Made by a program: the position numbers and the translations under genes. From Cyanobacteriota bacterium (GTDB lineage Bacteria > Cyanobacteriota > Cyanobacteriia > PCC-6307 > Cyanobiaceae), in NCBI GenBank assembly GCA_027620015.1, contig JAQCGH010000001.1, positions 38,351-102,350 of the forward strand: a DNA stretch of 64,000 bases. Reading direction: 5' to 3'. The notes below the pieces were generated by a model. It was given only the letters and a program-made list of their open reading frames with translations. It had not been told where the DNA came from and did not search any database. This document shows, piece by piece, positions 8,391 to 18,445 of the stretch. Positions within the stretch are counted from its first letter, which is position 1. Each line of letters begins with the position of its first letter.

Positions 8391-9773
8391 ATGACCGTGA
8401 CGGTGAGTATTACCGGCTTATCCCACGACGGCCAGGGCGTCGCCCGCCTTGCCGACCGGGTTTTGTTTGTTGCTGGTGCCTTGCCTGGAGAGAAGACGAA
8501 AGTACGCCTCACCCATAGGGCTCGTCGCCACTGGCTTGCTGAGTTGCAACAGGTGTTAGAGCCGGCACCGGAGAGGCGACGGCCTCCTTGCATCCTTGCT
8601 GAAGATTGTGGTGGTTGCAGTTTGCAGCACCTTGAGGACTCAGCACAGCAGCACTGGAAGCATCAAAAAGTCGTTGATGCACTTCGGCGCATAGCCCACC
8701 TTGATGAAGATGTTGCGCCGTTAATTACAGCGCCTGAAGGGCTCGGGTATCGGAATAGGGCAATTATCCCTCTTGAGCGCTGCGAAGACGGGCGGTTGCG
8801 GGCTGGTTTTTATCGCCCTGGCACCCACAAGATTGTCAATATGAATCGCTGCCCGGTGCTCGACCCGCGTCTAGACGCCTTGATTGCACCGCTCAAGTCA
8901 GATATTGAGACCAGTGACTGGCCCGTTGATCGAGACTGCCGTGAGGGGGGCGGCCTGCGCCATCTAGCCCTTCGAATTGGCATTTATACCGGTGAGCTGC
9001 TGATAACCCTGGTAAGCAGCACTGCAGACCTGGAGGGCATCGAGATCCTGGCCGCCCAATGGATGCACCGCTGGCCAGCACTAGTGGGGGTGTGCCTCAA
9101 CCTGCAACCCCTACCGACCAACACCCTTATGGGCACTGAGACACGCGTGGTGGTCGGACGAAGCTGGCTAATAGAGCGCTTCTGCGATCTTGAGCTACGC
9201 ATTGCAGCAGACACCTTTTTTCAGGTTCATACCCGGCAGGCTGAACGAATTGTTCCCCTTGTGCTTGCCGCCCTAGCGGCTTCTGCGCCTGGCGTGATGG
9301 TTGACGCCTACTGCGGCATTGGCACCTTTAGCCTGCCAGTAGCTGCGGCAGGCTGGCACGTCCATGGCATCGAACTCAGTCCCGAGGCCGTGAATCAGGC
9401 CAAAGCCAATGCGCTCGAAAACGGTTTAAGTGAATCAGCCACCTTTGAGACCGGAGTGGTCGCGGAGTGCCTGTCTGAGCACCTGGTTCACTGCGATGCG
9501 CTCTTTCTAGACCCCCCACGCAAGGGACTCGAACCAGCCACTACACAAGCGATTATTGAACGCCCCCCCGCCCACCTGCTCTATCTCAGTTGCGACCCAG
9601 CCACCTTGGCCCGGGATCTAGCCCTTCTGGTTACCAGCGGCTGTTATCGCTTACAGAGTGTTCAGCCGATCGACTTTTTCCCCCAGACAAGCCACATAGA
9701 GACTCTCACCGTCTTGAGTCGTATCGGAGCTGGCATCCCAATACCGCAGGCAGAGTCAGCGGAGCAGGAATAG
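8391..9773 (+). CDS. rlmD: 23S rRNA (uracil-C5)-methyltransferase, RlmD/RumA (TrmA) family
   Basis: TRAM-like N-terminus ITGLSHDGQGVARLADRVLFVAGALPGE; Cys cluster ILAEDCGGCSLQHL; VDAYCGIGTFSLPVA; FLDPPRKGLE; YLSCDPATLARDLALL. Start uncertain (track 8322). Confidence 0.85.
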   Translation: MTVTVSITGLSHDGQGVARLADRVLFVAGALPGEKTKVRLTHRARRHWLAELQQVLEPAPERRRPPCILAEDCGGCSLQHLEDSAQQHWKHQKVVDALRRIAHLDEDVAPLITAPEGLGYRNRAIIPLERCEDGRLRAGFYRPGTHKIVNMNRCPVLDPRLDALIAPLKSDIETSDWPVDRDCREGGGLRHLALRIGIYTGELLITLVSSTADLEGIEILAAQWMHRWPALVGVCLNLQPLPTNTLMGTETRVVVGRSWLIERFCDLELRIAADTFFQVHTRQAERIVPLVLAALAASAPGVMVDAYCGIGTFSLPVAAAGWHVHGIELSPEAVNQAKANALENGLSESATFETGVVAECLSEHLVHCDALFLDPPRKGLEPATTQAIIERPPAHLLYLSCDPATLARDLALLVTSGCYRLQSVQPIDFFPQTSHIETLTVLSRIGAGIPIPQAESAEQE

Positions 9774-9795
9774 CGGTTGGACTGTGGACTGGATA

Positions 9796-12246
9796 TCAGC
9801 TGCGCAACTGGGCGCCTAGCTGTTTTCCCAGAGCTGTCCGGATCGAGGAGTGGGCTAATTCCACCTCTTCATCGGTGAGGGTGCGACTGGCATCCCGGTA
9901 GCGGAGCCGAAAGGCCTGACTGCATTGATCTGCTGCAAGTTGTCCACCCTCGTAGCGGTCCACTAGTTCGGCGTGCTCCAGCAGCGGCTTGCCGGCCTTG
10001 CGAATCACCTGGAGCAGCTCAGCAGAATTTGTGCTTAATGGAACCACTACGGCTAGATCTCGCTCAGAAGCGGGAACGGTGGCATAGGGCGCAAAGGCTG
10101 GTTGCCAGCGGTTGCGGCGCGTAGCAGCTGTGATCAAGGCATCGAGTTCGAGCTCGAAAATGAAGCATGTTTGCGGTAGGTCAAGCGATTCCGCCTTCTC
10201 TGGGTGCAACTGACCAAACCAGCCCTGGGGTTTGCCCTCAACAACCAGCTGGGCGCCTCGTCCGGGATGTAACAGCGGATGCTGTCTAAGTGGTCGATCC
10301 TCTATTGGAACAGAGATAGATGCCAGGGCTTGCTGCAGTAGGCCGCGCGCTTGGTGATAGCTAGGAGGTTGGGGTTTGCCACTGCTACTCCAGCGCTCAC
10401 CCCGCCTTTCGCCACAGATAACCCCAGCCAGCAGCTGGTGATCAGACTTATCGGCATCGTTGCTGAAAACCTGACCTATCTCAAAGGCCCAAAAACCAAG
10501 CTGACCACCTTGCAAGTTTCTGCGTGCCGCGGCCAGCAATTCGTCATGCAGGTTGTCGCGCAGGTAGCCGTAATCAGCCAGCAGGGGATTAGCTAAAGGT
10601 ATGCGCCCTTCTGCTGCGGGCACCAGGGAGAAGCTGCATGCCTCCTGCAATCCGGCAGCGCAAAGTTGGCGGCGCAGTCGGCGCTCCACCTTCTGTGCTG
10701 GGGTCAGCCCTCCAGGCTCCAGCGGATCGGGCAAGTGGCAGGCGAAGTGGTCGTAACCAACCAGACGGGCCACCTCCTCGATGAGGTCAACCTCCCGCTG
10801 CAGATCCATCAAGCGGGAGGGGGGAACATTGACTAGCCAGCCTTCACCTTCTTTTTTTTCTGCAAGCTTGCAACCGAGGGCTGTCAAGGTCTGGACGATC
10901 CTGTCATCACTGAGGTCCGAATAGTCTTCGCCCTCTCTTACTTGTCCGAGCAGGTTGTGTAGAGCATCACGCCTTAGTAACAGAGGTTCGATTGGTTGCT
11001 CAGAGCATTGGTGCAGCCAGCGGCCAGAAGCCTTTGCACCGCAATGTTCTATTAAAAGTTCCACGGCACGATCTGCTGCAGCAAGGGTGGCTTCTCTGGG
11101 CAAACCCTTCTCAAAACGACTGCTCGCTTCAGTTCGCAAGCCAACGCTGCGGGCTGAGCGCCGCACTGCCTGAGGAGCAAATACAGCAGCCTCAAGCCAG
11201 ATTGAAATGGTTGCTTCAGTTACGGCTTCATCTGCGCCACCCATCACGCCAGCCAGGGCGATGGGGCGGTTGCTGTAGGTAACCACCAGGGCTTCGGGAC
11301 TGAGTTTGTGCTCCGTAGTGTCAAGGCTCGTGAACGCCTCACCATCAAACGCTTGTCTTAATCCCAGGTTGGCCAGCTGAGCCTCGCTTTCGCCGCCTTT
11401 TACGGCCAGGCGCTTGCTATCGAATGCGTGCAGGGGTTGGCCCGTCTCCAGCATCACCAGGTTGGTGATGTCAACGATGTTGTTTATCGGGCGAATGCCG
11501 GCCTTTTGCAGCCGCACTTGCAGCCATTGGGGTGATGGAGCCACTTTCACCCCGTCGAGGGCTGTGATGCTAAATAGGCCCCCAGCTTCAACCGCAGCTC
11601 TGTCGATGGCGGCAAAAGGGAGTTGCTCGCTTGGCGCAGCACTTTTAGAACCAGTTATCAGGGTCTGGCCGCCCACTAAAGCCGCTACTTCCCTGGCTAT
11701 TCCCTGCATAGAGAGACCATCAGGTCTATTGGCGGTGATAGCCAGTTCCAATACCTGGTCATCGAGCCCCAGGCTTGGTCCGATAGCTGCACCCAATGGA
11801 GGCATCTGATCAAGCAGATCATCAAGAATGGCGATGCCATCTGCCTCTGCCGCCAGGCCTAACTCGGCAAGGGAGCAAATCATGCCGCTGCTGGCCATCC
11901 CGCGCAGCTCGGCTGGCTTAATAGTCAGATTCACCGCTGGCAAGGTGGCGCCAACCAGGGCAACTGGTACATGTATGCCTGCCCTTACATTCGTTGCCCC
12001 GCAGACAATCTGCAACATTTCTGCGGCGCCGATATCTACCTGGCAGACGCTGAGCTTGTCTGCGTTGGGATGGGTTTGACGTTCACGCACGAATCCCACC
12101 ACAACACCGCCGGCTTGGGCTGCAAGATCCTCTATTGCATCTACCTCAAAACCAGCCAAAGAGAGGCGCTCGGCTAGCGGCCCAGAGGCGAGGGCTTGTT
12201 CAGGGCCGGTCACAAGCTCCTGCAGCCATTGGAGCGAGACCCGCAT
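9796..12246 (-). CDS. pheT: Phenylalanine--tRNA ligase beta subunit
   Basis: 816 aa; EMAP-like domain HPNADKLSVCQVDIG, ITANRPDGLSMQGIAREVAAL, INNIVDITNLVMLETGQPLHAFD. Confidence 0.95.
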   Translation of the reverse strand: MRVSLQWLQELVTGPEQALASGPLAERLSLAGFEVDAIEDLAAQAGGVVVGFVRERQTHPNADKLSVCQVDIGAAEMLQIVCGATNVRAGIHVPVALVGATLPAVNLTIKPAELRGMASSGMICSLAELGLAAEADGIAILDDLLDQMPPLGAAIGPSLGLDDQVLELAITANRPDGLSMQGIAREVAALVGGQTLITGSKSAAPSEQLPFAAIDRAAVEAGGLFSITALDGVKVAPSPQWLQVRLQKAGIRPINNIVDITNLVMLETGQPLHAFDSKRLAVKGGESEAQLANLGLRQAFDGEAFTSLDTTEHKLSPEALVVTYSNRPIALAGVMGGADEAVTEATISIWLEAAVFAPQAVRRSARSVGLRTEASSRFEKGLPREATLAAADRAVELLIEHCGAKASGRWLHQCSEQPIEPLLLRRDALHNLLGQVREGEDYSDLSDDRIVQTLTALGCKLAEKKEGEGWLVNVPPSRLMDLQREVDLIEEVARLVGYDHFACHLPDPLEPGGLTPAQKVERRLRRQLCAAGLQEACSFSLVPAAEGRIPLANPLLADYGYLRDNLHDELLAAARRNLQGGQLGFWAFEIGQVFSNDADKSDHQLLAGVICGERRGERWSSSGKPQPPSYHQARGLLQQALASISVPIEDRPLRQHPLLHPGRGAQLVVEGKPQGWFGQLHPEKAESLDLPQTCFIFELELDALITAATRRNRWQPAFAPYATVPASERDLAVVVPLSTNSAELLQVIRKAGKPLLEHAELVDRYEGGQLAADQCSQAFRLRYRDASRTLTDEEVELAHSSIRTALGKQLGAQLRS

Positions 12247-12356
12247 AGCAAGTGGCGTGTTGAACTCTGATCTTAGGGATCAACAGGAGGTGGTACTGCC
12301 GCCAGGTATGGTGTGATCTTGTTCATTTGCATCGCTTCAGCGGCGCAACGTCCTTC

Positions 12357-12551
12357 ATGGCTAAAAACAAGGGCGTCCGGATCGTGATCACTCTCGAGTG
12401 CACGGAATGCCGGTCCAACCCCGCAAAGCGTTCTCCCGGTGTGTCCAGGTACACAACTGAGAAGAACCGACGTAACACCACCGAAAGGCTTGAGTTGAAG
12501 AAGTTCTGTACCCACTGCAATGCCATGACAATCCATAAGGAAATCAAGTGA
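12357..12551 (+). CDS. rpmG: 50S ribosomal protein L33
   Basis: [64 protein letters not shown]. Confidence 0.95.
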   Translation: MAKNKGVRIVITLECTECRSNPAKRSPGVSRYTTEKNRRNTTERLELKKFCTHCNAMTIHKEIK

Positions 12552-12669
12552 TGCAGGCTTGAGCCCCAAATTTGGCAGCTCAATCATCTGTTTGTGATTC
12601 GATTTTCTATGGTCCCGTCGGGTACTCGTTGCTCCAGCTTCATCCTCCTATTCCTTTCTTTATTTATTC

Positions 12670-12891
12670 ATGTCTAGCTCTTTTTTTAAAAAGCGCCTTT
12701 CGCCTATCAAGCCTGGCGACCCCATTGATTACAAAGACGTAGAACTACTAAAGAAATTCATCACCGAGCGTGGCAAGATCCTGGCCCGTCGGCTCACTGG
12801 CTTGACAGCAAAACAGCAGCGTGACCTTACAAATGCTGTTAAGAGGGCCCGCATTGTCGCCCTGCTGCCTTTTGTGAATCCCGAAGGCTGA
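12670..12891 (+). CDS. rpsR: 30S ribosomal protein S18
   Basis: [51 protein letters not shown]. Confidence 0.95.
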   Translation: MSSSFFKKRLSPIKPGDPIDYKDVELLKKFITERGKILARRLTGLTAKQQRDLTNAVKRARIVALLPFVNPEG

Positions 12892-12922
12892 GGCCTCTCT
12901 CCTGGCGGCTTTTACCTCCCAA

Positions 12923-14941
12923 ATGAAACCTGGGGATCTAGTTGGACTCGCTGACGAGCGCGGTCCTCAGCTAGCTGTTGTTTTGGCTCTAGCCTCAAAT
13001 AAAGCCTCCTTAGCTATTGGTTCAAGCGCACGGCAGCAGAATCATCCGCTGCGTCAACTTTTGCTGCTTGCTCCTTTTTCCGGCGAATGCACTCCTCCCT
13101 TACGTCTTAGCCAAGCACCTTGGGCGATCAGCGACGCAGCTTTGATATCAGTGCTGCCTGCTCGACGAGATTTTGCAGCAGCTTGGCTCTTGATGCAAGA
13201 TGAACCGCAGGGTCTGCAACTGAGCGACTGGGTTGATCTGGTGTCATCGCGACGTGATGGCCTAGCTATTGCTGCCTTTTGGCGCTGGTGTCTTGGTCCC
13301 CAGACCCTATTTCGGCTGCGTCAAAACCTTGTCGAGGCAAGGCCTCTGGCTGATCTTCGCCGGCTAAGGCGGGAACGCCACCTACGGGTGCTGCAGGAGG
13401 AAGCTGAATTGCGTTGGCAGCAGCAGCTTCGCAACCGTCGGCCTCTTGATCTGCAGCTGCTCAGCGCAGACCAGCTACAGCAGCTTGAGCTACTTATTGA
13501 TTGGGCTGGAGGTGAATGCACAACACCCCTACCCCTTCCCTTGCGCCAGGCTTTGCAGGCAGCCAAAGTGACCGCTGATACTGGCTCAATTCGCCACCTG
13601 CTGGTCGATCTGGGCCAATGGCAGGCCCACAATTTGCCGTCCCTAAGAGCCACGGTCTGGGAGCAAGGCTTTTCTGCTGACCTTCTGGCCGATACTGAAC
13701 GCTTGCTTGCTAGCGCTGAGGATGAACATCCCGGCGATGCCGAGCGTCTCGACCTCACCAGCCAGCGCACCGTCACCATTGACGACCCTGATACGTGTGA
13801 CATAGACGACGGCTTGGCCTTGGAAATCACTGCCGCTGGGCAGATGCAAATCTGGATCCATGTGGCGGATCCCGGCAGGTTGATTTCGCAGGATTCGCCT
13901 CTCGACCTAGAGGCACGAAGGCGGGGCAGCAGTCTTTATTTGGCATCCGGGATTCTGCCGATGTTCCCTGAGGCGCTTGCCACAGGACCGATGAGTCTCC
14001 GGGCCGGCCATCGCAGCGCTGCCTGGAGCATCTGGGTTCAACTTGCTGGCGATGGGGCTGTTGCCGCTTCGGGTTTGCACCGCAGCTGGGTAAAGCCCAC
14101 GTACAGGCTTAGCTATGGCGATGCCGACGACCTGATCGATTTAGCCCCGCCCCAGGAACGCGACTTAGCCGAACTGCATGGCCTGTTGCTGCTGCGTCGT
14201 GAGTGGCGTGTAGGGCAGGGTGCCCTCCTCCTCGACCAGCCGGAGGCTCGTATTCGGGCTCAGGGAGACGCTGCCCAGCTTGAGATCACTGAACCCAGCC
14301 CCGCTCGATTGATGGTGGCCGAAGCGATGATTTTGGCGGGCGCGGTGGTAGCTGTCCTTGGGGGAGAGCATGCTCTAGCCCTGCCCTACCGCAGCCAATT
14401 GCCGGCAACCCTTCCGCCGGAGTCTGAGCTAGCAGGATTGCCGGCTGGTCCCGTGCGTCACTGCGCTATTAAACGCTGCCTCAGCCGGGGCCATACAGGC
14501 ACTGAGCCAAGTCCCCATTTCAGCCTGGGGCTGACGGCCTATGTGCAGGCCACTTCGCCAATTCGCCGCTATGCCGATCTGGTGGCCCAACGGCAACTTC
14601 TGGCCCTTCAACAGGGAGGCCAGCCACTGGTTGCTGCCGATCTAGCCGACCTTCTCTCCGACCTAGAAGGTCCGCTCCGGCAGGGCATGCAGATCAGCAG
14701 GGAAGACCAGCGTCATTGGCAGCAGGAGTGGTTTGCGGCACACGCGAGTCAGCAGTGGCAGGCATGTTTCCTGCGATGGCTTAGACCCCAGGATCGGCTG
14801 GGCCTGGTCCACGTTGATACAATTGCCATGGATCTTGCCGCCGAGTGCCCAGCGGGTTCAACCCCAGGCGACCAACTTCAATTGAGGGTTCAGGTGGTTG
14901 ACCCCCTACGGGACCTACTGCGACTACAAGCCAGCAGCTAA
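12923..14941 (+). CDS. RNase II/RNase R family 3'-5' exoribonuclease
   Basis: TIDDPDTCDIDDGLALEI ... IHVADPGRLI ... FSLGLTAYVQATSPIRRYADLVAQRQLLAL, the RNB catalytic domain. Confidence 0.9.
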   Translation: MKPGDLVGLADERGPQLAVVLALASNKASLAIGSSARQQNHPLRQLLLLAPFSGECTPPLRLSQAPWAISDAALISVLPARRDFAAAWLLMQDEPQGLQLSDWVDLVSSRRDGLAIAAFWRWCLGPQTLFRLRQNLVEARPLADLRRLRRERHLRVLQEEAELRWQQQLRNRRPLDLQLLSADQLQQLELLIDWAGGECTTPLPLPLRQALQAAKVTADTGSIRHLLVDLGQWQAHNLPSLRATVWEQGFSADLLADTERLLASAEDEHPGDAERLDLTSQRTVTIDDPDTCDIDDGLALEITAAGQMQIWIHVADPGRLISQDSPLDLEARRRGSSLYLASGILPMFPEALATGPMSLRAGHRSAAWSIWVQLAGDGAVAASGLHRSWVKPTYRLSYGDADDLIDLAPPQERDLAELHGLLLLRREWRVGQGALLLDQPEARIRAQGDAAQLEITEPSPARLMVAEAMILAGAVVAVLGGEHALALPYRSQLPATLPPESELAGLPAGPVRHCAIKRCLSRGHTGTEPSPHFSLGLTAYVQATSPIRRYADLVAQRQLLALQQGGQPLVAADLADLLSDLEGPLRQGMQISREDQRHWQQEWFAAHASQQWQACFLRWLRPQDRLGLVHVDTIAMDLAAECPAGSTPGDQLQLRVQVVDPLRDLLRLQASS

Positions 14942-16758
14942 TCCGAGCTCAGCCGCGATACACGTAACCATGGCCCCCAGGGGTTAGCACAGCCAATCAA
15001 CTTGGCCTGGGTTGGCTTATCAAGGTTCTGCAGCCAGCGGTTCAGGCCTGGCTCCAGGCTGATCAGAGGCCACTCCCGTTTGGCGTAATCACTTCTTAAA
15101 TCGATGTTGCTCACAAAGGTGTAGCGGCCCTGGCCGTCCGGCCGCACCCTTCCTTGCCACAGAGACTCCCTGGGTTCTGGACAGCCCTGGCTTGGGAATA
15201 GGGATCTTTGGAATTGCCCTTCTATTTGGCCATTGGCCTGCAGGAGATCGGGATTAACCAGCAGCTGCAGCTGGCGGGTTAACCAATCGCTGGCATGCCA
15301 GGGGGTGTCCCAGAGCGGAACTACTGCCGCTGGAGCACGTTGATCGTGAAGCAGGCATTGCTGAACGGCCAGGGGAGTTAGCTCAACTGGGGGGATGTCA
15401 AGTTGCACCGCCAGGGCCGCTGCCGCCCCCGCTGCTTGGCCGATGTTCAGAATTAGGGGCTGCAAACGAGTGGCCCCATTGGCCATGTGGCTGCTGCTGA
15501 AGGCCTTGTCAGCTGCCAGCAGGTTGTCGATCTCAGCGCTCAGCAGGGCGCCGTAGGGAATGCAGAAGGGAGTGCCGCTCCAGCGGCCTCCCCAGCGAAT
15601 GCTTTTGGGAGCCAGCGGCCAGTCAGAGCCGGGGTAGTGGTGGTCGTTTGCGTAATTGCCAACCGCTATCGACTCAAATTTGCCACTTTCATTAAATGGA
15701 AGCGGCCCCTGAGACTCAGCGCTGCCAAGGGGGAGTAAGTGCTGCTCCAGTACAAGTGAGCGGCCAAGCAGCCGTCGACCTTCCCGCCAGTAGGGCATGG
15801 CAGCCAGCCAGGGGGCGGGACTGCCGGCTTCAGCAGGAAAGGCATAGCCCAGTTGAAGCCAGCCCCCGCTTGCCTGCTCAAGGGCTCCTGCAAACTTCAG
15901 GCTGTAGGACTGCATTTCGGCAGCCAACTCAGCTTGCTCAAGGGTGTCTGCGCTGAAGGCGCGTTCCAGCCCCTGGTGCCAGTCATTGCCGTGCAGGGGC
16001 CAATTGAGCATCACCAGGCCGCCCGGCAGGCGCCCGTAGTTGATTGTGCGCTCTAAACCGAAGGCCTCGCTGGCTCGTTCAAAGGGCGCAGCTATGGCCG
16101 GGGGGTGTGCAGTTGGCGGCAACACCTCATTCTGGAGCTGGCCCATCACCACCCAGGTGGGCGATTGCACGGGTTGTTGCTTGAAAAAAGCTTCCGTTTG
16201 CAACCGTTGCTGGCTGGGGGCACTGGGTTCGCCCCATAACTCCTGAGCTTCCCAGCCGAGTCGAAATGGAGCCTCCGCTAGGGGCAGCAGGTCGCCGCGG
16301 TCGCTCCCATCGACCACAACTTTGCAGGCTCGCCATTGGGTTTCACCCTTGTGCTCCAGCTGTACCGCCGTGATGCGGGCCCCCTGACGCCGTACCGCCC
16401 GGAGACTGCAAAGTGGCCACCACTGCAGATTGGGTAGCTCGCTTACCCAGCCCTGCAGGATCGCCTCTGCGGTATCGGGTCGATACCCAAAGCAACTCGC
16501 CCAATTTTGATCGAGTCCATCGGGCTCGGCTTGCTCAAGGGCGCGTAGAAAGGCCCCCCAGAGACCTGTCTGCCAAGGGGTGAGCTCATTGCCATCGGGG
16601 CAGCAAACTCCGGCGGCGCTCACCATGCCTCCAAGCCAGTTGCCAGGGGTGAGCAAAAGTGTCTTAACTCCGCCGCGGGCCGCCTGGATTGCTGCAGCTA
16701 CGCCACCGGTACCGCCCCCCCAAACCAAAACATCCACTGCTTCTGAAGGCAGGGTCAT
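14938..16758 (-). CDS. FAD-dependent oxidoreductase
   Basis: N-terminal Rossmann motif VDVLVWGGGTGGVAAAIQAARGGVKTLLL; VVDGSDRGDLLPLAE; NIGQAAGAAAALAVQL. Confidence 0.8.
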   Translation of the reverse strand: MTLPSEAVDVLVWGGGTGGVAAAIQAARGGVKTLLLTPGNWLGGMVSAAGVCCPDGNELTPWQTGLWGAFLRALEQAEPDGLDQNWASCFGYRPDTAEAILQGWVSELPNLQWWPLCSLRAVRRQGARITAVQLEHKGETQWRACKVVVDGSDRGDLLPLAEAPFRLGWEAQELWGEPSAPSQQRLQTEAFFKQQPVQSPTWVVMGQLQNEVLPPTAHPPAIAAPFERASEAFGLERTINYGRLPGGLVMLNWPLHGNDWHQGLERAFSADTLEQAELAAEMQSYSLKFAGALEQASGGWLQLGYAFPAEAGSPAPWLAAMPYWREGRRLLGRSLVLEQHLLPLGSAESQGPLPFNESGKFESIAVGNYANDHHYPGSDWPLAPKSIRWGGRWSGTPFCIPYGALLSAEIDNLLAADKAFSSSHMANGATRLQPLILNIGQAAGAAAALAVQLDIPPVELTPLAVQQCLLHDQRAPAAVVPLWDTPWHASDWLTRQLQLLVNPDLLQANGQIEGQFQRSLFPSQGCPEPRESLWQGRVRPDGQGRYTFVSNIDLRSDYAKREWPLISLEPGLNRWLQNLDKPTQAKLIGCANPWGPWLRVSRLSSD

Positions 16759-16855
16759 CAGGAGCGATCACGGCTTATCCAAGACTCGCAGGGGATGAAC
16801 TGAGCTGGAGTGATCAGGTCAGCCTTTATGTCCGTAGCCGCTCCGTAAGATCGAG

Positions 16856-18445
16856 ATGATGACTTACACGCTCACCACCCCCCTTTATTACGTAAACGAC
16901 CGAGCCCATCTCGGCAGCGCATACACAACGATTGCCTGCGATGCGGTGGCTCGCCACCAACGGCTGAGGGGGGAGTCGGTCATGTTCGTCACAGGCTGCG
17001 ATGAACATGGCCAGAAGATTCAGCGCACGGCCGAAGCTGCTGAACTCAGTCCGCAGGCTCATTGCGATCTAATCAGCGAGGGATATCGCGATCTTTGGAG
17101 CCGCTGGCAAATCAGCAACGACCGCTTTATCCGTACCACGGACCCCCGCCACCAACAATTGGTGGCTCAATTTTTTGCACGAGTGCAAGCCAACGGTGAC
17201 GTGGTGGAAGGACGACAGCAGGGATGGTATTGCGTTGCTTGTGAGGAATTCAAAGACGACGCACCTGGTAGTGAGGATCCCGAATGCCCTATTCATTTAA
17301 AGCCGCTGGAATGGCGTGATGAAGTTAATTTGTTTTTCCGCCTTTCCCGCTATCAGGCCCAGATCGAGGCCCTGATTCGTCAGCCGGGTTTCATTGCCCC
17401 CGCCAGCAGGCAGAAGGAGGTGCAAAACTTTGTAGCTCAGGGGCTGCGGGATTTTTCAATCTCGCGAATCGACCTGCCATGGGGGATTCCGGTGCCCGGC
17501 CATGAAGGACATACTTTTTATGTATGGTTTGACGCCTTGCTCGGCTATCTCACCGCCCTGCTCGACCCGAACGAGCCAGTTGTCCTGGAGCAGGTGCTGG
17601 AGCGTGGTTGGCCGGCCCAGCTACATGTGATCGGTAAGGACATCCTGCGTTTCCATGCTGTTTATTGGCCTGCGATGCTGCTTTCTGCAGGGTTGCCGCT
17701 GCCAGAACGCGTGTTTGGCCACGGTTTCTTGACCCGCGAAGGCCAAAAAATGGGCAAGTCACTCGGCAATGTGCTCAATCCTGAGGTACTTCTTGAGCGC
17801 TGCGGCCGCGATGCGGTGCGCTGGTATCTGCTCCGCGACATTCCCTTTGGCGAAGACGGTGATTTCCAGCAACAGCGCTTTACTGATCTAGTCAACAATG
17901 ATTTAGCAAATACGATCGGCAACCTGCTGAACCGCACCTCTGCAATGGCAAGGCGCTGGTTTGCAGATTCTGTGCCCCCAGCTGGTGCCGCCGCCCAAGT
18001 CGATCACCCCCTTGCCGTTGCTGCCCTAGCTGCCGGTAAAAGTGTGAATGTGGCACTAACCGACTTTGACTTTCGTCGTGCCGCTGAAGCGGCCCTGCAG
18101 CTAGCCATTGCAGCTAATGGCTTTCTCAACGAACAGGCCCCATGGAAGCAAATGAAGCTTGAGGGTCAGGAGAGTTTGGTGGCAGAGGATCTTTATGCAG
18201 TCCTCGAGGCCACCCGCTGGGTAGCGGTATTGCTAGCTCCACTTCTGCCTGAGCTTTCTGTTCGGATGCTGGTACAGCTCGGCCAGGCACCATTTGACAG
18301 CGGTCCGCGGGCTCCTGCTTGCCCCCCTGGCAGCAATGCATGCCCTTGGTTGCTAGCTCAGCAATGGGGTCGGCTAGAGCCTGGACTTCCCCTGATTGAG
18401 CCGCAGCCTGTGATGTTGCGACTTGAGCTCGAGTCTCCTCTTTGA
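16856..18445 (+). CDS. metG: Methionine--tRNA ligase
   Basis: TTPLYYVNDRAHLGSAYTTIACDAVARH; GHGFLTREGQKMGKSLGNV (KMSKS-like). Confidence 0.95.
   Translation: MMTYTLTTPLYYVNDRAHLGSAYTTIACDAVARHQRLRGESVMFVTGCDEHGQKIQRTAEAAELSPQAHCDLISEGYRDLWSRWQISNDRFIRTTDPRHQQLVAQFFARVQANGDVVEGRQQGWYCVACEEFKDDAPGSEDPECPIHLKPLEWRDEVNLFFRLSRYQAQIEALIRQPGFIAPASRQKEVQNFVAQGLRDFSISRIDLPWGIPVPGHEGHTFYVWFDALLGYLTALLDPNEPVVLEQVLERGWPAQLHVIGKDILRFHAVYWPAMLLSAGLPLPERVFGHGFLTREGQKMGKSLGNVLNPEVLLERCGRDAVRWYLLRDIPFGEDGDFQQQRFTDLVNNDLANTIGNLLNRTSAMARRWFADSVPPAGAAAQVDHPLAVAALAAGKSVNVALTDFDFRRAAEAALQLAIAANGFLNEQAPWKQMKLEGQESLVAEDLYAVLEATRWVAVLLAPLLPELSVRMLVQLGQAPFDSGPRAPACPPGSNACPWLLAQQWGRLEPGLPLIEPQPVMLRLELESPL

Noticed and set aside
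12273-12587. 104-aa minus-strand ORF over rpmG
   Set aside because: Antisense to ribosomal protein L33, clearly coding on +.
13321-13830. 169-aa minus-strand Ser/Arg/Cys-rich ORF
   Set aside because: Shadow of the RNase II coding sequence; low-complexity Ser/Arg composition.
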